A DNA stretch of 64,000 bases from an uncultured Burkholderiaceae bacterium (lineage in GTDB: Bacteria; Pseudomonadota; Gammaproteobacteria; Burkholderiales; Burkholderiaceae_F): positions 100,435 to 164,434 of the forward strand of contig CALXQR010000005.1 in the NCBI GenBank assembly GCA_944390675.1. Reading direction: 5' to 3'. The notes beneath the pieces are model-generated. The model ran no database searches, was not told where the DNA came from, and worked only from the letters and a program-made list of their open reading frames with translations. Each line of letters starts with the position of its first letter. The first letter of the stretch is position 1. The position numbers were made by a program, and so were the translations under genes. Shown here in pieces: positions 26,010 through 35,050 of the stretch.

Positions 26010-28484
26010 CTACAGGTAGCGGCCGGTAATGCTTTCCGAAGACTTTTGTATTGCTGTGGGTGAACCAGCGGCCACAATTTTTCCACCCGACTCACCGCCT
26101 CCGGGGCCCATGTCAATGATGTAGTCGGCGTTGCGAATAATGTCCAAATCATGTTCGATGACAATCACCGTTGCGCCTTGGGCGATCAGATTTTCAAAAA
26201 TATTCAAGAGCACTTTAACATCCAGGGGATGCAAACCGATCGTCGGTTCATCAAAAACAAAAACGTTTTGTGATTGCGCTTTGCCCATTTCGCTTGCTAA
26301 TTTCAAACGCTGCGCTTCGCCGCCCGAGAGGCTGGGCGTTTGTTCGCCCAGTGTTAAATAACCTAAGCCCAGTTCTTGCAGAACCTTTAGTCGCAGAGCG
26401 ATTAATTTTTCTTTTCCGCAGATGGCAAGCACGCTGTCGACATCCATCGACATTAATTCCGGCAAAGAGTGGCCGGCGAAAACAGTCTCAGATGAAATCT
26501 CTTGCGCTTCTTCACTGTAGCGGCTGCCTTGGCATTGCGGACAGGGGATGTCGACGTCGGGCAAAAACTGTACGTCCAGACTGATTTCTCCGGTTCCGTC
26601 GCATAACGGACAGCGAAGTTTGCCGGTGTTGTAGGAAAAATCTCCCGCTTTTAATTCAAGCGCTTTGCTGGCCGGCATTTTTGCGTAAATCTTTCTTAAT
26701 TCGTCATGGACGTTGGCATAGGTTGCCACTGTCGAGCGGATATTAATTCCGATCGGTGTGGCATCAATTAATTTCACGTCCGTGATGCCGTCGGCTTTAA
26801 TTTTCTTGACGTGTTGGGGTAGTTTTTGCTTTTTAGTCAAAGCGTCGATGGCGGGCACAAGGCTTTCAAGAACCATGGTGGTTTTGCCGGAGCCGGAGAC
26901 GCCTGTGACAACGGTTAAGCGGCCTTTTGGAATTTTGACTTCAAGCGGTTTAACTGTATGGATGGCACGCGTATTCATGACAATGGTGCCAATATCAAAG
27001 AGCTGAGAGTCAGGGACTTGCGGTCGAATCCGCGGACTCTTTTTCGTTGCTAGGAACGGACCGATTTGTGACTTAGAGTTTGCGATAACTTTCTTTATCG
27101 CTCCTTCTGCAATGACTTTCCCGCCTTTGGCGCCTGCAACCGGTCCCATTTCGATCACCCAATCGGCGCAAGAAAGAATCTGCGTGTCGTGGTCTACCAA
27201 AATGACAGAATTGCCGTCTTTGACAAGATCCTGCATGACACCGATTAAACCTTCGATGTTGCTCGGATGCAGGCCGATAGAAGGTTCGTCAAGCACGTAG
27301 AGCACACCGGTTGTGCGGTTGCGCACAGCACGCGCAAGCTGCATGCGTTGGCGTTCACCGGTTGAGAGCGTATTGCTTGCACGATCAAGTGTCAGGTAGC
27401 CAAGCCCTAACTCCAGAAGTCTTCTTGCGACATCTTCAAACGACTCAATGATGCTTAGTGCCATCGGGCGCATATTTTCAGGCAGAGAATCCGGTACTGA
27501 GCGAACCCAGACAACAAGATCGGAAAGCGTCATGCGTGTAGCTTCATCGAGCGAAATACCAAGCAGCTTGGGTGCGCGAGCGGCGGGATTTAATCGTGAG
27601 CCGTGACAATCCGGGCAGATATCCTGTTTGAGAAATTTCTCCACCCGCTTCATGCCCTTTTCGTCTTTAACTTTACTGAGTGCATTTTCGACGGTGTAAA
27701 CCGCGTTGTAGTATGTGAAATCGAGCTCTCCGGCTTGCAGACCGTTTTTGGGTTTGTAGAAAATATGTTTTTTGACAGCCGGGCCGTTAAAAACAATGTC
27801 TTTTTCTTTGTCCGTCAAATCTTTAAACGGAATATTTGTTCGTACGCCCATTGCTCTGCACACATCGGTCATCAGGGACCACATGAGCGAATTCCAAGGA
27901 GCTACAGCGCCTTCGTCAATCGTAAGGGATTCGTCAGGCACAAGTGTGGAGCGGTCAACGGTCTGCACGATGCCGGTGCCCGAGCATGTTCTGCAGGCTC
28001 CCAAACTATTGAAAGCGAGTTCTTCGGCCGAAGGCGCAACAAAGTCCGCTCCGCAAACAGGGCAGTGAAGTTTTTCGCCGGCCGCAACTGCTAAAGAGGG
28101 TTCCACGTAATGACCATTGGGACAGCGGTGGTGCGCTAAGCGGGAAAACATTAAGCGAAGACTGTTGAGCAGTTCGGTTCCTGTGCCAAAAGTACTTCTG
28201 ATGCCGGGAACCGATGGTCTTTGGTGAAGGGCAAGAGCGGCCGGCACGTAGAGCACTTCATCGACTTGCGCTTTTGCCGCTTGCGTCATGCGGCGGCGCG
28301 TGTAGGTTGAAAGCGCTTCCAGATAGCGGCGTGATCCTTCGGCATAGAGTACGCCAAGCGCAAGAGAGGATTTCCCGGAACCTGAAACACCCGCGATTGC
28401 AACTATTTTGTTCAGAGGTACATCCAGATCAATGTTTTTAAGGTTGTGGACTCGAGCGCCTTTGATTTTGATGCAATTGACCAT
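26010..28484 (-). CDS. Class II UvrA-type ABC ATPase (UvrA2-like)
   Basis: The 824-residue protein has two ABC domains and zinc-binding CxxC pairs. The first Walker A is GVSGSGKSS (residues 32-40), and its signature is the variant LSTGERQR. The second domain has GVSGSGKTT, then LSGGEAQR and a canonical [12 protein letters not shown]alker B. It is about 120 residues shorter than housekeeping UvrA, with a reduced UvrB-binding region, which fits class II UvrA. These are linked to DNA-damage or drug tolerance in some bacteria; UvrB interaction is doubtful. A housekeeping uvrA is expected elsewhere. Confidence 0.88.
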   Translation of the reverse strand: MVNCIKIKGARVHNLKNIDLDVPLNKIVAIAGVSGSGKSSLALGVLYAEGSRRYLEALSTYTRRRMTQAAKAQVDEVLYVPAALALHQRPSVPGIRSTFGTGTELLNSLRLMFSRLAHHRCPNGHYVEPSLAVAAGEKLHCPVCGADFVAPSAEELAFNSLGACRTCSGTGIVQTVDRSTLVPDESLTIDEGAVAPWNSLMWSLMTDVCRAMGVRTNIPFKDLTDKEKDIVFNGPAVKKHIFYKPKNGLQAGELDFTYYNAVYTVENALSKVKDEKGMKRVEKFLKQDICPDCHGSRLNPAARAPKLLGISLDEATRMTLSDLVVWVRSVPDSLPENMRPMALSIIESFEDVARRLLELGLGYLTLDRASNTLSTGERQRMQLARAVRNRTTGVLYVLDEPSIGLHPSNIEGLIGVMQDLVKDGNSVILVDHDTQILSCADWVIEMGPVAGAKGGKVIAEGAIKKVIANSKSQIGPFLATKKSPRIRPQVPDSQLFDIGTIVMNTRAIHTVKPLEVKIPKGRLTVVTGVSGSGKTTMVLESLVPAIDALTKKQKLPQHVKKIKADGITDVKLIDATPIGINIRSTVATYANVHDELRKIYAKMPASKALELKAGDFSYNTGKLRCPLCDGTGEISLDVQFLPDVDIPCPQCQGSRYSEEAQEISSETVFAGHSLPELMSMDVDSVLAICGKEKLIALRLKVLQELGLGYLTLGEQTPSLSGGEAQRLKLASEMGKAQSQNVFVFDEPTIGLHPLDVKVLLNIFENLIAQGATVIVIEHDLDIIRNADYIIDMGPGGGESGGKIVAAGSPTAIQKSSESITGRYL

Positions 28485-28528
28485 TTAATGTTCCCCAGTT
28501 TGTATCTTTGGACAATATAGACAAAAAA

Positions 28529-28554
28529 GCCCGCGGTGAAAAATCATCGCGGGC
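28529..28554 (-). terminator. Intrinsic terminator of the AbgA-like gene
   Basis: GCCCGCGGTG pairs with CATCGCGGGC around AAAAAT. On the minus strand the stem is followed by TTTTTT. Confidence 0.9.
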
Positions 28555-28572
28555 CTGAGTCTCAAAGACGAA

Positions 28573-29847
28573 TTACTTCATGAGGCGGGTGAGCATTTCA
28601 GAGTAAATCTTCACGCCGACATCCAAAGAGTTTTCGTCAATGTCGAAGTCAGCCGTATGGTGGCCGCCCGTGCGGTCAGAACCCAACACGAAGTAGGCTG
28701 CCTTGCCGCCATGCGCTTGCACGCGGCGGGCAAGAATGGTGGCGTCTTCGGAGCCGCCGAAGTTAACATCGTGCAGCACCTTCTTAACACCATCGGTATG
28801 AGCGCAAACATCATCGAGCATGTCAACGAGTTCTTTATCGTTAACGAGGTCAACGGCCTCACCCATCTTTTCGATGTGGTGTTCAACGCCGAAGCTCTTG
28901 GAGACGCCTTCGACGATGTTGACCGTTTGTTCGGCCATGTATTGGTTGATTTCGCTCGTTTCGCCGCGCACTTCCATAACGAGTTTGGCGTTCACAGGAA
29001 TCACGTTGCGGCCTTCGCCGGCGGTGATCTTACCGACGTTGACACGTGTCATGCCGGCGCCGTGGCGCGGGATGCCCAAAAGCTGCGTGACGCAGTGGCA
29101 GGCGGCGGCCAAAGCGTTGCGGCCGGCGTTCGGTTCAATGCCGGCGTGGGCGGGACGGCCCTTAAACGTGATGTCGTACTTTGTCGTACAGAGGAAGCCC
29201 ACGGGGCTTGTGATAATTTCGCCCGACTTGGCCATCATGGCGATGTGGCTTGAGAGGAAGTAGTTGCAGTCATCCACGATGCCGCTTGCTGCAACAGCTG
29301 CAGCGCCTCTCACACCTTCTTCTGCGGGTTGGAAGACGATCTTGAGTTTGCCTTTGAGCTGTTCTTTATTTTCCATGGCCCAGCGGGCAATAGCTAAACC
29401 GGTGGAAATATGGGAATCGTGCCCGCAGGCGTGCATCAAACCGGGGCGCTTGGAAGCCCAGCCTTCTTTGCTGGCGCGGTGTTCAGCAGAGGGATTTTCC
29501 TGAACGTTGTTGCAGTCAATGTCAAAACGCAAGGCAACCGTCGGACCGGGGCGGCCGGTATCCAAGACTGCCACGCAGCCGGTCAATTCCTGCATTTCAT
29601 CAAGAAGCGCTTGGCTGACGCCGCGAGACTTGGCCGTTTCAATCGCTTGAGCGACAAGCTTCGGGTCTCTGCCTAAGCAATCCTTGCGTGAAACAACCTT
29701 TTCACCCATCAGGACTTCGTAACCCAGAGCGCGTAAATGCTCAACGATAAAAGCGGTGGTGCAAAATTCCGTCCAACCTTCTTCAGGGAATTGGTGCAGT
29801 TCCCGGCGAATGCTGACGAGTTGGTCGTGATAAGCGCATTGAGTCAT
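28573..29847 (-). CDS. M20-family amidohydrolase, AbgA-like
   Basis: The 424-residue metallohydrolase resembles E. coli AbgA (p-aminobenzoyl-glutamate hydrolase subunit A) over its whole length: RRELHQFPEEGWTEF, TLDTGRPGP-like VLDTGRPGPTVALRFDID, MHACGHDSH (metal site), QPAEEG, and GSEDAT. I place the start at the ATG at 29847, because GGAGAA stands upstream; the frame opens at 29871. It lies downstream of a DcuC-family carrier. No AbgB or AbgT is seen, so the natural substrate (a folate fragment or another N-acyl amino acid) is uncertain. Confidence 0.85.
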   Translation of the reverse strand: MTQCAYHDQLVSIRRELHQFPEEGWTEFCTTAFIVEHLRALGYEVLMGEKVVSRKDCLGRDPKLVAQAIETAKSRGVSQALLDEMQELTGCVAVLDTGRPGPTVALRFDIDCNNVQENPSAEHRASKEGWASKRPGLMHACGHDSHISTGLAIARWAMENKEQLKGKLKIVFQPAEEGVRGAAAVAASGIVDDCNYFLSSHIAMMAKSGEIITSPVGFLCTTKYDITFKGRPAHAGIEPNAGRNALAAACHCVTQLLGIPRHGAGMTRVNVGKITAGEGRNVIPVNAKLVMEVRGETSEINQYMAEQTVNIVEGVSKSFGVEHHIEKMGEAVDLVNDKELVDMLDDVCAHTDGVKKVLHDVNFGGSEDATILARRVQAHGGKAAYFVLGSDRTGGHHTADFDIDENSLDVGVKIYSEMLTRLMK

Positions 29848-29878
29848 AGTAATTTTCTCCAAAACAAACAACTTCCTA

Positions 29879-29901
29879 AAAAGAGCGTTTTTCGCTCTTA
29901 T
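29879..29901 (-). terminator. Second hairpin between the dcuC-like and abgA-like genes
   Basis: AAGAGCG and CGCTCTT pair around a short loop. On the minus strand it is followed by TTTTT, so it looks like a tandem terminator after the one at 29931-29955. Confidence 0.6.
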
Positions 29902-29930
29902 CTAAGAAAAATTGTAGTCCTGAAACAAAA

Positions 29931-29955
29931 AGGGGAAGAACTGAATTCTTCCCCT
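29931..29955 (-). terminator. Intrinsic terminator of the dcuC-like gene
   Basis: AGGGGAAGAA and TTCTTCCCCT form the stem, with T residues following on the minus strand. Confidence 0.85.
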
Positions 29956-29988
29956 CTTTTGCGTTTAGTTAAGTTCGACTAATTCGGA

Positions 29989-31260
29989 CTAGACCATGAA
30001 CAGAGCCAACACGAAGACGGCGATCGTGCAAGGCAGAGCCGTGCGCTTGGCGACGTCCATCGGGTTAGCCATAGCGATACCGGAGACCACAACCATGGCG
30101 CCGGCGATCGGGCTCATCGTACGGCCCAAAGCACCGGTCAAGAAGGCCAAGGCTCCCAAGGCTTTGATTTCCATGCCGAACTCAGGAGCGTGCGGGGTCA
30201 CGGCTTCGTTAAAGGCCATGGTAGCAGCGTCACCGGAACCGGTGATCGTACCCATGATCCACGGGCCGAGCGAGCCGCCCCAACGGGCGATGTCGTTGGA
30301 GTGCTTGAGCACGTCAACAAACGTATCGATCAAGCCGGTAGCGCGCAAACCAGCGGCAAACACACCGGCGGCGATGATGATACCCATCACATCAGCGTAG
30401 CCCTTGCCCATACCGCTGAAGAACTTCTTGGAGAATTCTTGCGGGTTGGTGCGGTCGAAGGCGTAGCCGACGAGCAACGTGATAACAGCACCCATGACCA
30501 TGGCTTGTGCCACACCCATCTTGATGACGGGCAACCAAACGTTACCGACGACCAAGATCGTGATCGGAACGAGCGGCATCAAGGCCTTAAGAGGATTGGG
30601 CTTGAAGCTGTCGTCTTTTTGTTGAGCTTCCGTGTCAACCTTTTCACCCTTATGGTCGCCAAGGAAGATGCAGACGAAGAGCAAGCCGACAACCAGGATG
30701 GCACCGCAGAGGATAGACCACATGGCGTGGAAGGCGATGAAGTCCATCACGTCAATGCCAGCCATTTCAGCAACGAACGGGTTGTGGGACGTACCCGGAG
30801 AGAGGTACGAACCGATCGTGCCGCCCATCACGGCAGCAGCGGCAGCGGCGGGCTTGATGCCAGCGCGCAACATCACAGGGATCAACGTAGAACCCACGGC
30901 GGCGGCGCAACCGGCGGCCGACGGAATTGCGATGTTAATGAAGAAGGTAACAGCCGTGCAGATCGGGATGAGGAAAACGCCCAAACCACGAATCGGAGCG
31001 GCCAAGTAGTGAACGAGACTGCGGTCACATTGAGTGTAGTTCGCAATGAACGCAAAACCCATGGACGAGCAGATTGCCATCACCAAGGAGTTATTGGTCA
31101 TGGACTTGGCAAACGAATTAAGAGCACTCATCGGGTCCATAGACACCAAGCAGAGCACAAAGCCAGCGGTGAACAGAACAAGGCGAGTTTCCAATCGTTT
31201 GATCAAAGCGTAAACCGTCAAAATCGTAACGGCTATAGCTAACCATTCAAGCAACGACAT
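29989..31260 (-). CDS. DcuC-family C4-dicarboxylate carrier
   Basis: The 423-residue inner-membrane protein matches the DcuC family (efflux or exchange of succinate and related acids under anaerobic conditions). It has about 11-12 hydrophobic segments. Typical stretches are SSATG-like IPSAAGCAAAVGSTLIPVMLRAGI, GTITGSGDAATMAFNE and the near-C-terminal GRTMSPIAGAMVVVSGIA. It is the second C4-dicarboxylate carrier in the window and is probably a succinate exporter; the alternative is transport of an AbgA substrate or product. Codon use is highly biased (TTG leucine), like frdAB. A motif resembling the frdC/dcu palindrome lies 107 bp upstream. Confidence 0.88.
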   Translation of the reverse strand: MSLLEWLAIAVTILTVYALIKRLETRLVLFTAGFVLCLVSMDPMSALNSFAKSMTNNSLVMAICSSMGFAFIANYTQCDRSLVHYLAAPIRGLGVFLIPICTAVTFFINIAIPSAAGCAAAVGSTLIPVMLRAGIKPAAAAAAVMGGTIGSYLSPGTSHNPFVAEMAGIDVMDFIAFHAMWSILCGAILVVGLLFVCIFLGDHKGEKVDTEAQQKDDSFKPNPLKALMPLVPITILVVGNVWLPVIKMGVAQAMVMGAVITLLVGYAFDRTNPQEFSKKFFSGMGKGYADVMGIIIAAGVFAAGLRATGLIDTFVDVLKHSNDIARWGGSLGPWIMGTITGSGDAATMAFNEAVTPHAPEFGMEIKALGALAFLTGALGRTMSPIAGAMVVVSGIAMANPMDVAKRTALPCTIAVFVLALFMV

Positions 31261-31331
31261 GTGAATTTCCTGTAAAGGTTTGAAAAATGAGAAATTGCCG
31301 CTCTTCGTGGCGGTTCTTTCTCTTCGCGTTA

Positions 31332-31373
31332 AGTATCCTATACTTTGAAAATTCTGCCCAGAGGGAAATCCCT
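31332..31373 (-). promoter_or_regulatory. Candidate promoter with palindrome upstream of the dcuC-like gene
   Basis: AGGGAAATCCCT lies at 31362-31373. On the minus strand a plausible -10, GATACT, lies at 31337-31332, about 30 bp from the palindrome centre. This is the same geometry as at the dcu gene (3965-4017). It is inferred from pattern only. Confidence 0.4.
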
Positions 31374-31486
31374 GTAATTAGGGCATTAGGCTTATTTTTT
31401 TTTGTAAATTTCCCCTCATCTTTGATTCAGAACAAAAAACGCTTATAAATCAAAATCTATAAATAGCATAACCCATTGAAAGTAAA

Positions 31487-31519
31487 GGGATTAATTTAAA
31501 TTTAATCCCGTCTTTTTTT
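31487..31519 (+). terminator. Terminator-like hairpin upstream of the M20 carbamoylase gene
   Basis: GGGATTAA (31487-31494) pairs with TTAATCCC (31502-31509), and a run of seven T residues follows on the plus strand. The surrounding 31261-31569 gap separates divergent genes and holds no ORF that I can support, so this hairpin may be an attenuator, the end of a short RNA, or chance. Confidence 0.4.
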
Positions 31520-31569
31520 GCCAAAATCCATACAATTAACCTGTTTGTTTTTATTTTTGGAGAGACAGC

Positions 31570-32838
31570 ATGTCTGAATTGCAACAGAAAGGTTTTGAAT
31601 TTGCCAAGAAAATTTTCGATGACATCCGTGAAATGAGTAAAGACACTCAGGGTGTCACACGTCAGGCTTTTTCTGCGAAAGAAACAGCTGTTTTGGACTA
31701 TCTCACCGAAATCGGTCGTTCGCTGCAATTGGAAATTGTCTCGGATAAGGCTGGCAACGTTTGGATGACTTTGCCCGGCAAGGATCGTTCGCTTCCTGCT
31801 TTTGTTTCGGGCTCTCACGTTGACAGTGTTCCGCAGGGCGGCAACTATGACGGATTGGCCGGCGTCACCGCAGCGCTCACGGTTGCCTGGTGGATGCGTG
31901 AAACTAAATTTGAACCCAAGCGCGACTATACCGTTTTGATGATGCGCGGCGAGGAAAGCTCTTTCTTCGGGAAAGCCTATATGGGTTCTTTGGGCATGCT
32001 GGGCAAACTTACCGAAAAGGATCTCGCTTTGAAGATTCGTGACGGCTCCTGCACGTTGGGCGAAGCGATGCAGTCTTGCGGTATTGATACCGCGGCCGTC
32101 TCCGGCGGTAAGGCGCTTGTTGATATCAGCAAGATTGCGGCTTTTGTTGAATTGCACATTGAGCAGGGGCCGACCTTGGATGCTCAGAAAACAGCTCGCG
32201 CGGGTATTGTGACCGGTATTCGCGGCAATATCCGTCATAAGGCGGTCAGAATTTTGGGTGAAGCGGCCCACTCCGGAGCCACAGATAAACCCTATCGTCA
32301 TGATGCTTTGATGGCTTTTACCGATTGGATGCAGCGTGTTGACCGCGCATGGGATCGCTGGCTTGTTAACGGTGAAGATCTGGTCTTTACGGTGGGTGTT
32401 CTGAAAATGGCTTCGAGCGCCGCGATCTCTGTTATCCCCGGGGAAGTCACTTTCTCTGTGGATATCCGCAGCTTAAGCGCTGACACCGCTAAACGCTTCC
32501 ATGACTTGATGCAAAAGTACGGTGAAGAAGTCGCTCAGGAACGCGGTGTGAAAATCGAATACGACCAAGCGCTTCTTACGGCGCCTTCCGGTGTGAACGC
32601 TGAGTTGAGCGATCGCCTCGAGTCGAGCGCTAAGGCCGAAGGCATTCCGTGTCTGCGTTTGGCTTCCGGCGCGGGTCATGACTCGGCAGTGCTTGGCAAT
32701 AACGGCATCCCGGTCGCCATGATTTTCGTTGCCAACCAATTGGGTTCTCACAATCCTCATGAAGCAATGAAAATGGAAGACTTCATGCAGGGGACCGATA
32801 TTTTGTGGGCCGCGGTTTCCCACTACGACGAAAAATAA
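31570..32838 (+). CDS. M20-family Zn-dependent amidase (hydantoinase/carbamoylase type)
   Basis: The 422-residue enzyme belongs to the N-carbamoyl-L-amino-acid hydrolase/allantoate amidohydrolase branch. It shows GSHVDSVPQGGNYDGLAGV (metal site), RGEESSFFGKAYMGS, ELHIEQGPTLD, and near the C-terminus SGAGHDSAVLG and SHNPHEA. The lack of a clear allantoate marker leaves the substrate open. GGAGAG stands before the ATG. It is transcribed away from the dcuC-like gene, and the NarL-type regulator follows 53 bp downstream. Confidence 0.88.
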   Translation: MSELQQKGFEFAKKIFDDIREMSKDTQGVTRQAFSAKETAVLDYLTEIGRSLQLEIVSDKAGNVWMTLPGKDRSLPAFVSGSHVDSVPQGGNYDGLAGVTAALTVAWWMRETKFEPKRDYTVLMMRGEESSFFGKAYMGSLGMLGKLTEKDLALKIRDGSCTLGEAMQSCGIDTAAVSGGKALVDISKIAAFVELHIEQGPTLDAQKTARAGIVTGIRGNIRHKAVRILGEAAHSGATDKPYRHDALMAFTDWMQRVDRAWDRWLVNGEDLVFTVGVLKMASSAAISVIPGEVTFSVDIRSLSADTAKRFHDLMQKYGEEVAQERGVKIEYDQALLTAPSGVNAELSDRLESSAKAEGIPCLRLASGAGHDSAVLGNNGIPVAMIFVANQLGSHNPHEAMKMEDFMQGTDILWAAVSHYDEK

Positions 32839-32848
32839 TCAATAACAG

Positions 32849-32880
32849 CCCGGTGCGCGTCGGTTACGACGCTCACCGGG
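32849..32880 (+). promoter_or_regulatory. Strong hairpin over the regulator's ribosome binding site
   Basis: CCCGGTG (32849-32855) pairs with CACCGGG (32874-32880), and GCGTCG (32857-32862) with CGACGC (32867-32872) around a GTTA loop. The only Shine-Dalgarno-like bases before the regulator ATG (GGGGA, 32878-32882) lie in the 3' arm, so folding would hide them. There is no T-run. Confidence 0.55.
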
Positions 32881-32891
32881 GATTGCCAGCC

Positions 32892-33557
32892 ATGAACGAA
32901 GCGGAAGATGTAAAAAAGAAAAGCGGAGTGGTGATCGTTGACGGATCGCCGCTTTTTAGGGAAGCTTTGGCCGGATTGCTCCACGCAGACTCTGATTTTG
33001 GCAACGTGGCCGAAACCGGTGATAAGCAACTGGGAATGTTCTACATGGATCGTCTGCAGCCGGATTTGGTGATTGTGGACATGCACATGAAAAAGGGGGC
33101 CGCTATTGAGTTGCTGCGTTACGCTAAAAATCTCCCTAAATCAGTCCGAGTCATCATGATGACCGATCGTGATGACAGTGAGGAATTGATGGCCACCGTG
33201 CAGCTTCAGGCTGAGGGTTATCTGTCAAAACTTATTGAAGTGCCGGAACTCTTGTCTCAGATCAAAAGAGTGCTCGGTGGAAAAGTCGTGGTCAGCAATC
33301 GCTTGATGGCGGCGCTCACGCGAGCGTTCAGAGAGGATACGGGCGAGGTCGATCGTGACCTCAATTGCCTGACAAGCAGAGAAAAAGATGTCCTTAAATG
33401 CCTATCAATCGGCATGAGCAACCAGCAAACAGGGGAATATCTTTCTATTCAACTTGGCACCGTCAAGGTGCACGTGAAGCATATTTTGAAAAAGATGGGT
33501 TTTGCTTCACGCACACAAGCGGCCCTTTGGGCCAGAGACAGGGGCGTGACGATTTAG
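32892..33557 (+). CDS. NarL/FixJ-family response regulator (orphan)
   Basis: The 221-residue protein has a receiver domain (about residues 12-125) and a LuxR-type helix-turn-helix (about 158-216). The phosphoacceptor is Asp63 (VIVDMHM), with Thr91 and Lys113 as the usual switch residues. The acidic pair at the end of strand 1 is reduced to VDG, so Mg2+ binding may be altered. The DNA-binding part (NCLTSREKDVLK, GTVKVHVKHILKKMGF) resembles NarL as I recall it. I chose the ATG at 32892; the frame opens at 32805 inside the preceding gene. No sensor kinase gene is in the window. The stop overlaps that of the convergent lipoprotein gene. Confidence 0.85.
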   Translation: MNEAEDVKKKSGVVIVDGSPLFREALAGLLHADSDFGNVAETGDKQLGMFYMDRLQPDLVIVDMHMKKGAAIELLRYAKNLPKSVRVIMMTDRDDSEELMATVQLQAEGYLSKLIEVPELLSQIKRVLGGKVVVSNRLMAALTRAFREDTGEVDRDLNCLTSREKDVLKCLSIGMSNQQTGEYLSIQLGTVKVHVKHILKKMGFASRTQAALWARDRGVTI

Positions 33558-33901
33558 CGGCAGATGTAAGCGCGGCCGACGTGCGTGATGTTTTCTAAAG
33601 AATTTTCATCGTCGGTGGCGTTGATCGTTTCTGTGATGACCACTACATTAGCGCCGAGCTTTGCCGCCTCATTTCGAAGGTCATTTCTAGCGCCTAAAGC
33701 CAGATTGCGGTTCGATGTCCAACCGCCCGTGAACCAATTGCCTTGAGAGCCAACCACTTCCCCCTTATAGGTGCACTCATATTGAGAAGGCAGACTTTGA
33801 ACAATCACAACCTGTTGGCCTTGTTCGGTGACTGAGTTGGCCATGCAGCCAGCCAATAGGGCGGCAGAGCACAGGGAAGCGGCAAGTAAATAAACACGCA
33901 T
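33554..33901 (-). CDS. DUF4156 lipoprotein
   Basis: The 115-residue precursor has a lipoprotein signal peptide with lipobox LAGC (Cys19). The mature part carries SLPSQYECTYKGEVVGSQGN, ARNDLRNEAAKLGANVVVI and a C-terminal AYIC, the pattern of the DUF4156/RcsF-like family. It should be membrane-anchored in the envelope; function is unknown. Its stop codon overlaps that of the convergent response regulator by two bases. Confidence 0.82.
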   Translation of the reverse strand: MRVYLLAASLCSAALLAGCMANSVTEQGQQVVIVQSLPSQYECTYKGEVVGSQGNWFTGGWTSNRNLALGARNDLRNEAAKLGANVVVITETINATDDENSLENITHVGRAYICR

Positions 33902-33981
33902 TGTTAATTACCTCTTGATTTCTTGACTCTGACGAGTTTAGCAAAAGTTCGGGCAATTCCAGAAAATTATGCACAAAAACA

Positions 33982-34003
33982 AACGCGGCCCGAAGGCCGC
34001 GTT
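33982..34003 (-). terminator. Intrinsic terminator of frdC
   Basis: AACGCGGCC and GGCCGCGTT pair. On the minus strand the loop is TTCG, and TTTGTTTTTG follows. Confidence 0.9.
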
Positions 34004-34027
34004 GTCATTCAGTCAAACTGTAATGGA

Positions 34028-34819
34028 TTACTTCCACCAGTTGTTGACCGGTTCGTACTTAACGATCGGTTCGCCGCTTTCAACGAGGGCCTTACCGTTG
34101 CTGTAGTACGTCCACATCGTCATGGTACCGCAAGCGATCATCAAAACGACCACGCAGTACATGATCTTACGAAGGGCTTCGCGGTTGCCAGCGAGAACGT
34201 CCCACTTCATGGCCAAACGATACAGACCGATCATGCCGTGCAATTCGGTAGCCACCAAGAAGACAAACGTCCAGACCAAACCGTTATGGTAGGTGTGAAC
34301 AGAAGAAAGGTTGGGGCCAATGGCGTGCGGGTCGAGCAACATCGGGGTGACGTGCGGGAAGACCATGCCCGTCAAGATCACAGCGGTCACGATTTGGACG
34401 ATCCAAAGGGTGGTGTCGCGGTGAGCGATGAATTGGTATTGGCTCTTGATGTTGTGGAACATACGATAGCTCGTCGGGAAACGACGCAAGGCCATCAAAG
34501 CGTGGATGATCACCAAGAGGGTGATAGCGCCGATCAAAGCGACGTGCATCCAAGCATGTTCTTCACCGTCAAAGATATAGCCGCCGGAGAAGGCAACCAA
34601 GTTCCAGAACACATCCTTGCCCAATTGGATGGAGCTCGTGAAAGCCATGTGGCAGAACAGGAACAAGCCGAGCAACAAGCCCGTCACGGACTGGGCGACG
34701 TCGCAATAGGCCGGCCATCTGCTCTTGCGCTTGGCGTTGCGCAATTCCACACCAGCGATGACTTCTTCAGACCTCGGGGTGTTGGAATATTTTTCTTGAT
34801 CAGAGGTATACATCGACAT
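34028..34819 (-). CDS. frdC: Fumarate reductase diheme cytochrome b subunit
   Basis: The 263-residue membrane anchor oxidises menaquinol and passes electrons to FrdB. It matches the single-chain, five-helix, diheme FrdC of Wolinella. The four expected heme ligands are His57, His106, His133 and His194, each in a family context (LFCHMAF, VIIHALMALRRF, AHRDTTLW, ELHGMIGLYR). Glu192, at the place of the E-pathway glutamate two residues before the last His, is also present. AAGGTT precedes the ATG. The gene stands alone, about 32 kb from frdAB, with its own terminator. Codon use is as biased as in frdAB, which supports joint high expression. Confidence 0.92.
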   Translation of the reverse strand: MSMYTSDQEKYSNTPRSEEVIAGVELRNAKRKSRWPAYCDVAQSVTGLLLGLFLFCHMAFTSSIQLGKDVFWNLVAFSGGYIFDGEEHAWMHVALIGAITLLVIIHALMALRRFPTSYRMFHNIKSQYQFIAHRDTTLWIVQIVTAVILTGMVFPHVTPMLLDPHAIGPNLSSVHTYHNGLVWTFVFLVATELHGMIGLYRLAMKWDVLAGNREALRKIMYCVVVLMIACGTMTMWTYYSNGKALVESGEPIVKYEPVNNWWK

Positions 34820-34998
34820 GATGAAATTTAACCTTTATTAAGAAGTTATGTCCTAAATTCAAAACGCGGTCCAAGCGCTTTGATGACGTTTTACAAAAAC
34901 AAACAGACAGAGCGCGTCTTGCGCTCCGACATGCGTATCATCCTCCCTTTTGGACCAAAAAGGTTTGAGTTAAGTCATATGTTTTAAGCTTTTTTCAG

Positions 34999-35043
34999 AT
35001 TAATTTAAGTTTTCTTCAGGCAAAAATAAGGGTTAACCCTTAT
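34999..35043 (-). promoter_or_regulatory. 18-bp perfect palindrome upstream of frdC (candidate operator)
   Basis: ATAAGGGTTAACCCTTAT occupies 35026-35043. On the minus strand a weak -10, ATTAAT (35004-34999), lies about 30 bp from its centre. The 14-bp core differs by one base from the palindrome upstream of the dcu gene. The 293-bp gap upstream of frdC otherwise holds no gene. Confidence 0.5.
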
Positions 35044-35050
35044 AAAAGTA

